DNA of 64,000 bases from Oreohelix idahoensis. Taxonomy: Eukaryota > Mollusca > Gastropoda > Stylommatophora > Oreohelicidae. The notes beneath the pieces are model-generated. The model was not told the origin of the DNA and ran no database searches. It saw nothing but the letters and a program-made list of their open reading frames with translations. Made by a program: the position numbers and the translations under genes. This document shows, in pieces, positions 22,761-34,513 of this stretch (positions are counted from its first letter, which is position 1; every line of letters starts with the position of its first letter). The DNA lies in NCBI GenBank assembly GCA_024509875.1, contig JAMPIV010006398.1, positions 124,001 through 188,000 on the forward strand, in the 5' to 3' direction.

Positions 22761-25700
22761 TCATAACTGACTATGGGAATGCGCCCCTGCGGTGGCAGCC
22801 CTCAGCTGCTTATTTTCCTGGTGCTCCTTTCGACGTTTTCTCCTCACCTCTGCTTCTTGTGTGAGCCTCTCTTCGCCCAATCTGAGGTGGTGCCGTAAAT
22901 AGCATCGCCACTTAGTGCGATCGGCAGCTTCATCCTCCCATGTTGCTGGATCCATGTCCAGTGCCCTCATATCTCTCTTGCACACATCTTTGAACCTCAG
23001 CTGTGGTCGCCCAACTGTTCTCTTGCCATCTGCTAATTGTCCGTAGAAGATATCTTTTGGGATGCGACCATCTTCCATGCGGCGAACATGGCCAAGCCAG
23101 AGAAGACTGCGCTGTCTAAGCAGCGTATACATACTTTGAAGGCCAGCACGTGACAACACCTCGACATTTGTCACTTTATCTTTCCACGAGATGCCGAGGA
23201 TGCGGCGTAGACACCGCAAATGGAAGGTATTGAGCCTTCTTTCTTGCTTAGCATAGGTCGTCCAGGTCTCGCTGCCATATAGGAGTGTGCTGGTGACGCA
23301 GGCATTATATACCGCAGCTTTGGTCTTCATTGTGAGTTTAGAGTTTCCCCAAACACGCGATGTGAGGCGGGCAAAGGTAGCTGCAGCTTTGCCAATGCGG
23401 CTGTCGATTTCTGTATCCAGTGAGAGTTTGTCATTGATGGTAGACCCTAGGTATGTGAAGTGGTGCACCACTGCCAATTCATAGTTATCGATAGTGATAA
23501 CTGGTGCAGCACCCACATCCTGACTCAGCACATTCGTTTTCTTTAGACTTATTGTGAGGCCAAAGTCCTTGCATGCTTTAGTGAAGCGATTCATCAAGCT
23601 CTGAAGCTCCTGTTGGCTTTGAGTGACGACTGCAGCATCATCAGCGAACAAAAAGTCTCTTATAGTGACCCTTCTGATTTTTGTTTTTGCCTTCAGCCTT
23701 GAAAGATTAAACAGACGGCCATCTGACCTAGTGTGAAGGCATATTCCTTCAGTTGCATCTCTGAATGCATGTTTCAAGAGTAAGGCAAAGAAGATTCCGA
23801 AGAGGGTCGGAGCCAGAACACAGCCTTGTTTAACGCCACTTCGTATATCAAAGGGCTGTGACGTGCTTCCAGCATATTGGACTGTTCCCTTCATGTCGTC
23901 ATGGAATGACTTTATCATTTCCAGCATTTTAGAAGGGCAGCCTATTTTCAGGAGGATTTTAAAGAGTCCATCCCTACTAACCAGGTCGAATGCTTTTGTG
24001 AGGTCTATAAAGGCGATATATAATGGTCTTTTCTGCTCTCTTGATTTTTCCTGAAGCTGGCGGAGAGAGAAGATCATGTCTGTTGTTGATCTGCCAGCTC
24101 GGAATCCACACTGTGCCTCTGGATATATGCGCTCAGCTAACTTGTGTAGTCGCATTAAGATGACTTTGGCAAAAACCTTACCAACAATACTAAGAAGAGA
24201 GATGCCTCTGTAGTTATTGCAATCACTTCTGTCTCCTTTATTTTTATACAGTGTTACAATCTTGGCATCTCGCATGTCTTGAGGAATAGTTGTCTCTTCC
24301 CAGCACTGGCACAGCATCCTATGCAGGGGATGTAATAGCGTGCTCTTACAGCATTTGACTAAATCAGGAGGAATCCCATCACTGCCTGGTGCTTTGCCAG
24401 AGGCCAAGCTATCAATGGCCTTCCTGAGTTCCTCTAATGTTGGTTCGGCATCCAGCTCCTCCATAGTTGGCAGACTATTGACAGCATCAAGGGCTGCAGG
24501 CGTAACGGTATTGTCTCTAGCGTAAAGCTCAGAGTAGTGCTCGACCCACCTCTCCATCTGCTTACCCTTATCGGTTAGCTTCTCTCCGCTGATGGTTTTT
24601 AGCGGTGCCGTCTTACTTTTATGGGGGCCAAGTGCTTTCTTTATACCGTCATACATTTGTCTAATGTTGCCTGTTTGCGCTGCGATCTGGATGCTCTCAC
24701 TGAGCTGGAGCCAATAGTCATTTGCACAGCGTCGAGCAGTTTGTTGAACTTTGCTTCTCGTAGCCCTCAGGATCTGTAGGGTTCTGGCACTCGGTGAACG
24801 TTTGTATTCATTCATAGCACTGCGCTTAGCTTCAATAACAGGTGCCATCACATCTGATGAAGCGTCAAACCAGTCATTTAACTTTGCTGTTTTCTTACCA
24901 AAGGTGGCAAGTGCAGTACTTTGAATGGTGTTCCGTAGATGCTCCCAGTTCTCTGTAATAGTATCACCATGCTGAGGGCTACTCGGCACTTTCTTGAAGG
25001 TCGCAGTGAATTCAGCGATCATGAAAGGGTCTGACATCTTGCTGGTATCAATGCGTGGTTTCCCTTCATGTCTGACACGATAGAGTTTTCTTGGTTGTGC
25101 TCTGATTTTGCAGCAAACCAAGGAGTGATCTGTGTCACAGTCTGCACTATGGTACGAGCGCGTGGAGAGCACAGACCTGAGGAGTGGCCTTCTGACGAGA
25201 ATCAGGTCAAGTTGGTGCCAGTGCTTGGATCGTGGGTGTCTCCATGACACCTTATGCTGGGGTTTTGTCTGAAAGTAGGTGTTGGTCACGCAGAGGTCAT
25301 GGTGGACGCACAACTCTAAGAGCCGTTGTCCATTTTCATTCATCTTGCCAATACCAAACCTGCCCAGACATGAAGGCCATGAAACATTATCGGCACCCAC
25401 TCTAGCGTTAAAGTCACCAAGGAGAACAAGCTGTTCTTGCCTAGGTATGCTTTTGATTACTGCTGCTAGATTCTCGTAGAACTCATCTTTAGCTTCTGAG
25501 GCAGAGTACAGAGTAGGAGCATACACACTGACAAGGGTGATGGGACCTGTGCTAGTTTGCAGGCGGAGCGTTAACAGGCGTTCTGATCCATTCTCGCCTG
25601 GTTCAACCATGTTAGTTAGCGATTTTTTGACCGCAAAACCTACTCCGTGTTCTCTAGCTTTATTAAGATCTTTCCCTTGCCAATAAAATGTGTAGTCCTT

Positions 25701-25870
25701 CTCGTTCACCGTTCCAGAGCCCGCCAGGCGCGTTTCCTGAAGTGCAGCTATATCCACCTGAAGTCGTTTAAGCTCATCATTAATTATGGCTGTCGTTTAC
25801 ATCCTGTAGGTTTTCGGATAGTCCAGTCAACATAGTCCGGACGTTCCAGCATCCCAATCTGAGAGTTTGC
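22761..25870 (-). CDS. LINE polyprotein: APE-type endonuclease and reverse transcriptase
   Basis: The open frame from 25757 to 22761 gives about 998 residues. The GTG at 25757 is not the true start: upstream, GCWNVRTMLTGLSENLQDVN (to about 25855) is the usual endonuclease N-terminus, joined through one frameshift near 25795. Endonuclease boxes: IAALQETRLAGSG, LVLLGDFNARVG, CDTDHSLV. RT boxes: NYRGISLLSIVGKVFAK, FIDLTKAFDLVSRDGL (motif A), SGVKQGCVLAPTLFGIF (motif B), RDFLFADDAAVV (catalytic FADD). The C-terminal tail has LLYGSETWTTYAKQERRL, LLWLGHVRRMEDGRIPKD and a GRPQLRFKD segment, then a basic end. No RNase H domain is present. Apart from the N-terminal frameshift no lesion was seen. Confidence 0.9.
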
Positions 25871-26710
25871 TTATTTCTATTTTTTCGATAATTGCTTGGT
25901 GCAAAATTTTCTGTCCACAGTTCGGGTTTGACCCTAATTCCCATGCACCCAATGGGGAAAGCAGACAGTGGCGGGACAACACCTTATTGACTGGGGGCTG
26001 CCCAGCTTGAAGCGGGCGGTAGCTGTCCAGTGAGATCCTAGAACCTCTCCCACTGTCGGAAGTAGCCCCTGGCGCCATGCCCTACGCCAATTGGGCAAAA
26101 TGCTTATAACCGGTAACTGCTACTTCCCGTGTTTTGCCGACACCTATAGGGTGAAGCTGGAGTGTCCTCTCCAGGGCGCGAGCTTGGGCACAGTTATATG
26201 GAGATCAAGCTGTTGCCCATGCAGCATGTTCCCCCTCTCCACACAGCCGGTAGATCCAAAGGAACGGCAGTAGCCGATACAGTTTGGTACCAGCCATGTC
26301 GCAGGAGTTGCCAGAATAATGTCGAATCGACATTAGACTGCCTTAGGGACTCCGACTCCGGATTTATCCTCAGGGTTTACTCCCGAAGCCAATTCCACAA
26401 ATGGATATTCCCGCAAGGCAGCGTTGGTTTGAATTCAGAGTTCCTTCTCTTAGATAAGCTACCAACCAAGGATCACGAGCCCTATTTGCCCGAAGCTGCT
26501 GGTTTTAAGGCGCCAGTCGCTCGCCTTTGCCCCTTCTCCCGTCAGTGGAAACAGTTCCGCCGGGCTCAAATTGAGCCACACGTGAAGGCCGGGAGCTGGA
26601 CTTGGTTGTCAGAGGCTGTTTGAGGCGCGTGCCATAGAAGTATTTTATCTGCAGTGAGAGCTTATCCTCACTACAACTCCCGGCAATAACAACCTTTGGA
26701 AAATCGATAA

Positions 26711-27228
26711 ACAACTATATTAATTAGCGTTGATAAACTAACCTTTTATAGCAACTCTTGTACCAAACGCGAGTTTCGAGCTGTGACAATGACTACATTA
26801 ACACAAACTGTGCAGGCAATAATATGCACAATGGTTACGTGGAAGAATCAACGTTAATATTCTACACGTTTGTATAATACACGCACCATTACTCGTCTTA
26901 TTTCTTAGATAGCTTGTTCAGTCGATAAAGTCGCGACGTGTGACAGTCCTCGATTATGTAGCTGAGATATGAGCAGCGGCAACGTCCACAAAGAGCTCTT
27001 GACAATGTCAAAAACACAATGTGTTTTCCTGTTCCCGGAACTACGGCAAGGTTAGATTGTCATTTTAACTGTTCCAGAACGGCTCTGTTGTGGATCGGTA
27101 TTGATCATAATTATGACTTTAATTGTGACTTGTACGGAAGAGTCAGTGAAGTATGATTTCAGAATGAAATATTCGGCAACTAGCCCATCGCATCTAGCTA
27201 GCAGTAGACCACGCCGGATAACTTCTTC
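26711..27228. other. No recognisable gene
   Basis: Flank of the full-length LINE. AT-rich sequence without a coding frame or terminal repeats that could be supported. Confidence 0.35.
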
Positions 27229-27229
27229 T

Positions 27230-27440
27230 TATTTCGCGTTTCAACTCTCCCAGGAGCATAGACACGTCTTCCTGTTCCGTACCATCACCTCAAAGTCTTT
27301 CCTGTCATTTTCACCCCTTTCATCTCCGTCTCGAATTCTCTTCCCCATGTGTTCTTTGATCTTACTCTTCCTCTCTTAACCTAGGGATTCTAGAGCAGGG
27401 ACAGCCTTGTAATGCTATCAACAAGTCAGATGATTTGCTG
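27230..27440 (-). pseudogene. LINE C-terminal scrap
   Basis: Minus-strand translation near 27410-27340 reads DSITRLSLL, then NPRLREEE, matching the SITRQSLxWNP tail segment of RTE-like LINEs. Stops interrupt it. Confidence 0.35.
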
Positions 27441-27514
27441 GATCTCTAAGTGACAGAGGCAAAAATAAGAAATAAATTGTAAGCTTGGGAATTTTATGGT
27501 TAGCCCTCTCCTGC

Positions 27515-27815
27515 CGAGGGAGCCGCGGTAGCACAGTGATTAGGGCACTGGCTTCCTGGCTCGGTGGTCCATGGTTCGATCCCCAGATGAGGTGGGATAT
27601 GTTAGACCCCAAACGGCTCCGGGGTCGACCCAGCCTCATGAACTTGGTACCAGAGCAACTCTGGGAAGGTTAAGACGACGGCCTGATGCTGACCACATCC
27701 CCTCTAGTGTGCTGATGGTCAAGAAAATATGGGTCTAACACCGTATTCCCAATATGCCTCAATGGGCGAGTAACGGGATCCTTTACCCTTTTTTCCCTCC
27801 CCTGTCGGCATTTCA
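27515..27815 (+). mobile_element. tRNA-derived SINE
   Basis: The head carries GGTAGCACAGTGATTAGGGC (box A-like) and ATGGTTCGATCCCC (box B). About 210 bp of non-tRNA body follows (GGTACCAGAGCAACTCTGGG, AATATGCCTCAATGGGCGAG). Imperfect direct repeats CCCTCTCCTGCCGA and CCCTCCCCTGTCGG at the ends may be a decayed target duplication. Confidence 0.65.
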
Positions 27816-28139
27816 AACAGCCGTATCCCCCCAGGATTAAAGTTACTTTTCAGCTTTTCCAGTGAAAACACACGAACTATCTGACTAAAAATTCACATCA
27901 TTCGTGAACCGAATCAGACAGGAACAAGTTTTTATTTAATTTTTTTTTTAAATCTTTCAAGTGAAGTTTACATTCGGTAAAATATAATTTAGTTTGAAAT
28001 TTCAGCCGCTCTGTCAATGATTGTCCAGCAAACAACCCAGGAGCCCTTCTAGTTAATTTAATTAGTTAGCTTGTAGGTTTATGCTGGTAAGGAAGACAAA
28101 AGTACCTTCAGTATGGGAATGCATCGCTACAAATGCCGG

Positions 28140-28265
28140 TAGACGACGTTTCTCTAACTTGAGTGGTGCAAAATAGGCTGAGTGTCCTTTCACAGCAAGG
28201 TGATGGCGCCGTTTGGTTGGTCCTAGGTTCGATTCCCGGTGAGCCAATCATATTGAATCCCGGTG
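28140..28265 (+). mobile_element. tRNA-like SINE fragment
   Basis: A box B motif AGGTTCGATTCCC is preceded by a tRNA-like segment (TGGTGCAAAATAGGCTGAG). The 14-base ending AATCCCGGTGAGCA is partly duplicated just downstream. No body or complete duplication was found. Confidence 0.4.
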
Positions 28266-28279
28266 AGCATTATATTTTC

Positions 28280-29350
28280 TTTTCTGTTGCCTGATGTCCT
28301 CCTTCACGTCCACCGAGTACCTGTTTATTACATTTATTTGTTTATTTACTTTGACACGAGCTAGTTCCCACCGAACTATGGCATAAGGTATATAATAATT
28401 ATACAAGCACAAACAAAGCTGAATGCCTTCCGTATCAGACTCGTTATCAACACAATAACTTCGAGACACACAAGAAATAATCAGACATTATAACTGCAAG
28501 TCAATCTCCAGATAATTTAATATGCCAAAAACGTTACACCAATACAAGGATAGGTGGATAACTGATACAAATGGTATCGTACACAAATCACTGTTTCACT
28601 AGCACTACTGCTACTATCAATATAGCCTATGACTTCACAAATCCACATCTCTCAACAATACATCATTGGCAGACTCTACACACTGCCTTTCCTCTCGAGT
28701 CTTCATCACCACTGCTTTTTTTTTCGTCTCACTTTCTACATCCCCTGGCAATCTCCTGACGTTCGCTCACACTGTCCCATATCTCCACTGAATCAGACAT
28801 GAACAGTTCACAACAACTCATGTAAACATCATGTCAGCTTCACACAAATACATTCATTCTTTAACTGTTCGTGACATACTTATTTGTTAACTCCAGGAAA
28901 CGAGCTACAGCGCATTTTACGTCAAAACAGCACAAAAATGAAAAATGGGATTAGTCTATATTCGGATAATTTATATTCTCCTGAATCTAAATATGTCAAC
29001 ATGATTTGACAGAAGACATTTTAAGTAGGTGTATTTTGATTTTGTAAATGGTATTTTTCCTAAGAAGAAAATAAAGATTTTCCCAGAACCTTTTTTATGT
29101 TAATAATGTTCTTATAACTTGCGTATCGTTATGTCAATCAATATGACATTTGGCACAAATACTTTCTACTAGTTAATAAAACTGCTGTCAGATCCGATTT
29201 TTTTATTAATCTGTTCAAAATTGGATGTATTGCAATTAATGTGAAATTTTGAAGAAAATAAAAAATGGTTACTATTTTTTTAAAATACAAAGTTATATAT
29301 CTCAGTACTTAAGTTATCTACAATCCAATCTGACAAAAGTTTTCAAATAC
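28280..29350. other. No recognisable gene
   Basis: AT-rich sequence without recognisable coding motifs or terminal repeats. Confidence 0.35.
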
Positions 29351-29353
29351 AAT

Positions 29354-29398
29354 GATACTTACTTACTTACTTGGTCGTTCCCCTTCTACCGTGAGGTA
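29354..29398 (-). mobile_element. Very short LINE 'B' 3' end
   Basis: Only about 45 bp: on the minus strand, ACCTCACGGTAGAAGGGGAA, CGACCAAGTAAGTAAGTAAG. This is the terminal sequence and AAGT-type tail of LINE 'B'. ATGAT occurs on both sides and may be the target duplication. It is an extreme 5' truncation. Confidence 0.6.
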
Positions 29399-29807
29399 GA
29401 TGATGAGATTCAATTTCATCTTTGGTGCTCATAACGCAACAAATAAAAAAGCCTTAGGGAATTGAAATATCGGAGTAAAATCCAACATGGCCGCAATTTC
29501 CATGGCAACCAATAGCATTATACCAGCAAATGCGAAGGTATGCATAGCTTTTACTGTCGTACGTCAACCTTGTACATTTTAATCGAAATCCCGCAGTTAT
29601 TTCTGAAAATAACATTTTACTTTAGGTCTTCTCGTTAACAATTCTTTATTTTTGCTTCGTCCGTGACCTAAAGATCTACCAACAACCCCCTTGGGATCTG
29701 ATATAGATGGAACGACCATTTTCTAGGAGACCATTATGCAGGTAACATGACAGTCACAATAAGTCATTGAATAGTCTTTCACTTTCAGCTGCGCACGCGA
29801 AAGGATA

Positions 29808-30700
29808 ACATACTTACTTACTTAGTCGTTCACCTTCTACCGTCAGCTGTAGATGTTTGGAAGAGAGAACTCCAAACTATCTTATCGGCTGTCTTCCTCC
29901 TGTCTTCAAAGATTGTCTAATGTTGTCCTCTCAGAGGACCCTAGGTCGTCCTGGAGGTCTGGATCCCTGGCTCTTAGTTGCCCATGCTTGTCATGGTAGC
30001 CGATCTTCTCCCATTCTGCAGACATAGCCAAACCATCTTAGTTGGGACTGTTCTACTTGGGTCTGCAGGGGTTCGGTTTTTAGGCTTTGACATATCGTCT
30101 GGTTGCGGACCATGTCTCTTCTTGTTACTTCAACCACCTACCTCAGATACCTCATATCTGAGGTTTGGATCTGGCTTTTGTTGGTTGTAGTCATTGCCCA
30201 TGACTTGCATCCATCCGTCAAGACTGGGACATAGGTATAGCGGTATACAGCCATCTTCGTCTTCTTACCAACGTCTCTTTTGCTGAGGAATCTTCGATTT
30301 ATGGCCTGAAATAGTCTCCCAGCTGCTGCTCTTCGGGTAGCCAACTCTTCTTTGATGCCTCCCTTCCTGTCTATGACATCTCCGAGGTATCTAAAGTGGT
30401 TGACCTACCCCTGGACCTGTTCTCCCAGCTTAATCTGATGCCTTCTTTCCTCTCGTGATATCACCATGGTTTTTGCTTTGAGCTGCTTATGACCATCCCT
30501 CTTTTCTTCAGCTCTTCCTTCAGGACTTGCAGGTTGGATTGAAGATGTGCCTCTTATTTAGCTATCAGGGCAACATCATCAGCAAATTGCAGCTCTGAAA
30601 TACAGACCTTTATCATCTTCCAGTACCCCAAATAATACTTTCTTGTTCTCTCAACAACAGCAAAAATTAGTACTACTTTTCCCTCAGGCATTCTGTAAAA
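29808..30700 (-). pseudogene. LINE 'B', RT C-terminal half and 3' end
   Basis: Minus-strand frames, read right to left, give ISELQFADDVALIAK (catalytic FADD box), ATRRAAAGRLFQAINRRFLS, KKTKMAVYRYTYVPVLTDGC, SQIQTSDMRYLR, and further down the QSQLRWFG and GRP-type tail. It ends in the LINE 'B' terminus and AAGTAAGTAAGT tail at 29808-29840. Several frameshifts separate these blocks. It is the longest LINE 'B' copy in the window. Confidence 0.7.
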
Positions 30701-31002
30701 GGTGACTAATGTAAGGCTATGCGTGAAGTTCGCAACCTCATTATGTATAAAAAATTGCCACAGAAACCACAATTTCGGGCGTACAATGAGTGCCTTGTCG
30801 TAGGCTTTTACCAGCTGATGTAGATGACCCATGCACTGTAAGAAACGAAGAAAGATTTGAACTACGTTATCTGTCGTATTTTAATGTCAGTCTATAGCCA
30901 CTTGTTTTTTTCCATGCATTAGGAAACCCGCAGATATGTTCCACCCTAACCCTGTGTTGTGTAACCCTATAACAACAATAACAACAACAACAACAACAAC
31001 AA

Positions 31003-31475
31003 CCATGTGTTGTTTCTGGGAGTCTCTAAACAGCCTGTGAACAAATAATCCCACTACTCCCTCAGATGTTTATTGTAAGACATGACTGATATGAGACTGT
31101 GCATGGGGCTGGCAATTCTTCGTCTTCTTTGATCCTCAGCCGTCGACTGTCAAAGCAGTCAGTGGCCATCACGCCTGGTGGCGTCATGTAGGTCAACAGC
31201 AAACTGCTTCCACTTTGTTCGGTCGGCGGCCATCCTTCGTACGGTACCCCTGCTCTGGTTCATTGTTTGTATCTCGGCCTCCAAAGTTCTTCGCCAAGTT
31301 GTTTTTAATCGGCCTCTCTTTCGCTTTCCTTCAGAGGTCCATAGTATAGAGGCTGGCAATATCATCATGTAAATAGGATTGATACAGAAACTACTGCTGC
31401 ATGAGCTCATACATGTTTTGGTGCAGGCTTCCTTCAAAGTGATCAGCTGCAGTTGATCCTCTCTGCTCCAAATAG
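31003..31475 (+). mobile_element. SINE-like element 'S', split by a LINE 'A' end
   Basis: The left part (31003-31116) and right part (31351-31475) match the order of landmarks in the other 'S' copies: CTACTCCCTCA, ATATGAGACTGTGCATGGGG, GGCTGGCAAT, ATCATGTAAA, CAGGCTTCCT, GCTCC near the end. The LINE insertion duplicated GGCTGGCAAT. Confidence 0.65.
31117..31350 (-). mobile_element. 5'-truncated LINE 'A' with 10-bp target duplication
   Basis: GGCTGGCAAT at 31107-31116 and 31351-31360 flanks 234 bp. On the minus strand it encodes only the last 60 or so residues of LINE 'A' (LWTSEGKRKRGRLKTTWRRT, DRTKWKQFAVDLHDATRRDG) and then the 3' end AGGATCAAAGAAGACGAAGA. It is the same family as the LINE at 2640/11287. 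Confidence 0.85.
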
Positions 31476-31539
31476 GATCGAGAAGAGAAATAAATGAATT
31501 GAACCCCAAACGTATCAGAATATAAATGTTCTAATCGAC

Positions 31540-32021
31540 AAGTGATATTTGTATGCTAGGATGCAGAAATGGATTTTCCAGCAAGAAATACATCTTTCGT
31601 TGATGAAAAGAACAACTTGCTTGTTATTACGCCGAGAGAGGTGATTGGCTAGTAAATTGCGTACACGTCATAACCGGAAGACCATTCAATTACGATTTAC
31701 CCAGCAACCAGCACAATGAAAACATTGAAATCTCCTTACAAGCACTTCCGCCGACAGCACTCATTTCCGGAAGAAAATGGCGCGTGAGATAAAAATATTT
31801 TTCAAGAGTACTACTTCATTTCCTATAGGTAGGTATTTGAAGACTTATTTTTGTTTTTAAACCGTGCCCATCGTACTAGAATATTATATTCTTGTACCCA
31901 TCAGATAGTTACGAACTCTGCATTATATGTAAGGCTGCTGTTGTCTTCAAGTATCATGCCTGTTGAAGAAGGTGTTCATGTCTCTCCACAACCTCATGTT
32001 TCCAGTCATCATCATCCTCAC
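31540..32021. other. No gene; possible LINE 3' tail next to the solo LTR
   Basis: No coding motif was seen. The last 40 bp, read on the minus strand, hold GATGATGATGAC, resembling a LINE 3' tail. The LINE-like scrap resumes right of the solo LTR at 34053. Confidence 0.35.
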
Positions 32022-34057
32022 TGTGGTGAAGTGGGATGTTATAAATATTTATAGGGGACTTAGTGTACTGACTGAGATCAGCTGTGAAGGTATATATATC
32101 TAATAAGAGTAGTGTATTATATATAACCTTACTTGCTGCCACATATGTATACCTCAGTCAGAATTATTCTGGAATAGTGTGATGACTACGTTGTATGTCT
32201 AGGGTATGTGTATGATGAAGTGTAAGTCATAACAACAACAGACAGATAAACAATTTAATTTATTCCACCACACTTGACAACACTGTGACACTCACATACA
32301 TATAACACTCTAAAGGATATCTTAAAGGAGTCACTGATAACTTTTCAAATAACAATATGTATTCATTGCTGTTATGAATGAATATGTGTCCTGATTCAAA
32401 TACAAAGGGAACCAGGAATCACAATCAATTTTACTTACAAGTTATATGTACAGAATTTATCAATATGAATATTGTAATGACATATATTATTAAAAGTATC
32501 CTATGTGTGTCAGTTGTGTAGTAGTAATATGAGGTAATACTGGTTTTGTTTTGTTCAAGCTCTGTTGGTATTTGTCATCATGACTTCAATAGTTTGTCTT
32601 TATGGGAACTATTATTGGAGATGTTCTCAGTTCCTGATATTAACACAATTTAATTCCCCTCTTAATGTTATTTTTACAAGGTCATTTTAAGCTGGGGGTA
32701 CATAATTTTGAGCTCAGCTGGCCACATCAGCTTATCTTGCGTGATGGCGGCAGGAACAGACTCCTCTGCTCGATTCTCCCCTCGGCTCTGGAGACACCTC
32801 ACTGATAGCTAAATGGACCAAGGAGTATGCTGTCCGACTCTGGATTCAGCAAAGCTCTGACCAGGTGCTGCTCAATACCATCAAGACCACGGTCCCACAA
32901 TTCATGGAAACAAACACAGATACGTTGATTAGCAATGAATTCTGGCACATACTACTGGCACAAATTCCCATCTGCTTATGTTCCAGGCTTTTATTTAGCA
33001 AAAATATGAGCTGGCTTCAACGCACTGTTGCTTTATCAAGCTTATTTGACTAGTGGTCTCGAACTAACGCTCCTAAGTGAGTATATCAGCGAGTCTAGCC
33101 AATGGAGCCACGTTTCGACAAGTATTTGAAAAAATTTTAACTTCCTACGTCTCCCCCAACAACCAAGGATAGCATTTATAGCCCGACCAATCGTGTTTAG
33201 CCTTACATATCATTCCAGCCAATCAGTTCAAATGTAACTTGTGGCCCATTTCCCGTACAATGGTGGTGTAAAAAAAATCTACCACTGAGCGATGCTGATT
33301 TTGGGTGTTGTCTGACAGCACTATCATTTTATTTTGGCCATAACTTGTTAATTCCTAGACTATTTGCGTAACGTTTTACATATTCTTTGTCAGCAAGCCC
33401 TAAGGAACCCAATTAAACAAATTTAAAAGAGCTAAGTGGCTGCGTTCAAAATATGCAATTTCTTCTACCTCCTGTTTCGAAGATGTGCTGTCTGGGTACT
33501 GTAATGTTTTCAAACGTAAACCCATCTATTGTCATCTTTCCTTATAAGCGTTTTTCAGGATTTAAAAACCTAACTCTGGGAAGGGTAGTGAATTTATCAC
33601 TGTCCGTCTGAAAAAAAAAATTAGTGCATGTGGCCTTACACGCGTGATAGTAGTAATTGTGTATCGCGCGACGCGTGTTGCATGCGTTCCTGATTTTCAG
33701 CCCTCCCTCTCTCTTTATCCTTTAGTCCATCTGTTCGTTCGTTCCGCCGTGTATAAAATGGAATGAATGAAATATTTAAATTAGGTCATTGATCCGCTGG
33801 GTATCTCAATGTTTTTTCCAAGAAATACAGCACACGTTTCATTGAAGAACGCGGGTAATAATACAGTAGGCTTTTACTATCAACGTGAAAGCGTTACAAT
33901 TTGCCGACGAAGCATAAAACAAAGGGGATTTCGAGTACATTCCTTGTGACAGCACTGTTATTTTACCATTGCTCTTTTCTTTATTATAGGTATTTATTAG
34001 GCTTTATATTTACTTGATAATTTATATATGTGGATTAGAATATTCCACGACACTCAC
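32017..34057 (-). mobile_element. Solo LTR with 5-bp target duplication
   Basis: A 2031-bp LTR (32022-34052) runs TGTGGTGAAG ... CCACGACA and aligns along its whole length with the LTRs at 2970 and 9236, but with many more substitutions and indels. CTCAC at 32017-32021 and 34053-34057 is the target duplication. LTR-LTR recombination would have removed the internal region. The orientation is taken from the intact element. Confidence 0.9.
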
Positions 34058-34285
34058 TCTTCAGCTACCTACAGAGAATAGGTCTTCAATAAACATATGC
34101 CCAGTCCTCCCGTTCCATGCCAACAGCTCAATGTATGTCCATGATTCTTTATCCATTAGTCTATGTCTTCATGTGTTCCCTGTGTTGTTTATCAATCCCG
34201 TTGTTGACTTCTTTCCATGTCACGTCGGTAAACAGCCCAGTATCTTTTTAACCTAGTTGTCATCTATCTGTTTTCCTTCAATCTT
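34053..34285 (-). pseudogene. LINE C-terminal scrap interrupted by the solo LTR
   Basis: Minus-strand translation gives a weak LINE tail (MEREDWAYVY followed by RPILCR). The junction with the sequence left of the solo LTR continues into a (GAT)n tail. The reading is short and broken by stops. Confidence 0.3.
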
Positions 34286-34513
34286 CAAGGAAATGGATTA
34301 AGGAGATACGTTTAGCATTCTGTGGCTAGAGAATTACGGATACGTGGCGGAGCCAAGGCCAGCCCTGAGACGTTACTCGAAATAGTGGAAGAAGCCTACA
34401 GTGAGCGACCACTAGTCAATGAGATGACTAGGAATTTCCAGGCCGTGAGTCAGGGGCCTAGGGAATGTGCTGTTTTCTTGGAAGGCAAAAAGCCTAATAC
34501 ACTGTGCAGGTAG
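34286..34513 (+). pseudogene. gag-like capsid segment upstream of the LIN28-like frame
   Basis: The plus strand encodes KWIKEIRLAFCG and, in a second frame, ARELRIRGGAKASPETLLEI, VEEAYSERPLVNEMTRNFQA and VSQGPRECAVFLEGKK. The pattern (an RLALxG-like helix, a 'GGAKASPETLLEIVEEAYSE' helix pair, then a 'F..QGPRE..A.FL' stretch) resembles the C-terminal capsid lobe of Ty3/Gypsy Gag and PNMA-type Gag-derived proteins. It is separated from the next frame by a frameshift around 34490. This is fold-level resemblance seen by eye; confidence is moderate. Confidence 0.45.

Larger units (their letters stand above)
22666..26710 (-). mobile_element. Full-length EN-RT LINE with 14-bp target duplication
   Basis: Direct repeats TGGAAAATCGATAA at 22666-22679 and 26697-26710 bound an insertion of about 4.0 kb, read right to left. 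From its 5' end it has a GC-rich leader of roughly 800 bp (about 25880-26696), a single large coding region (endonuclease plus RT), and a 3' tail of (ATT)n on the coding strand, seen as (AAT)n at 22679-22746. The complete 5' end, clean duplication and nearly intact frame mark a recent insertion. RTE- or CR1-like by architecture; the clade was not resolved. Confidence 0.88.

Noticed and set aside
22435..22864. Poly-Ile frames across (AAT)n
   Set aside because: Translation of the LINE tail microsatellite.
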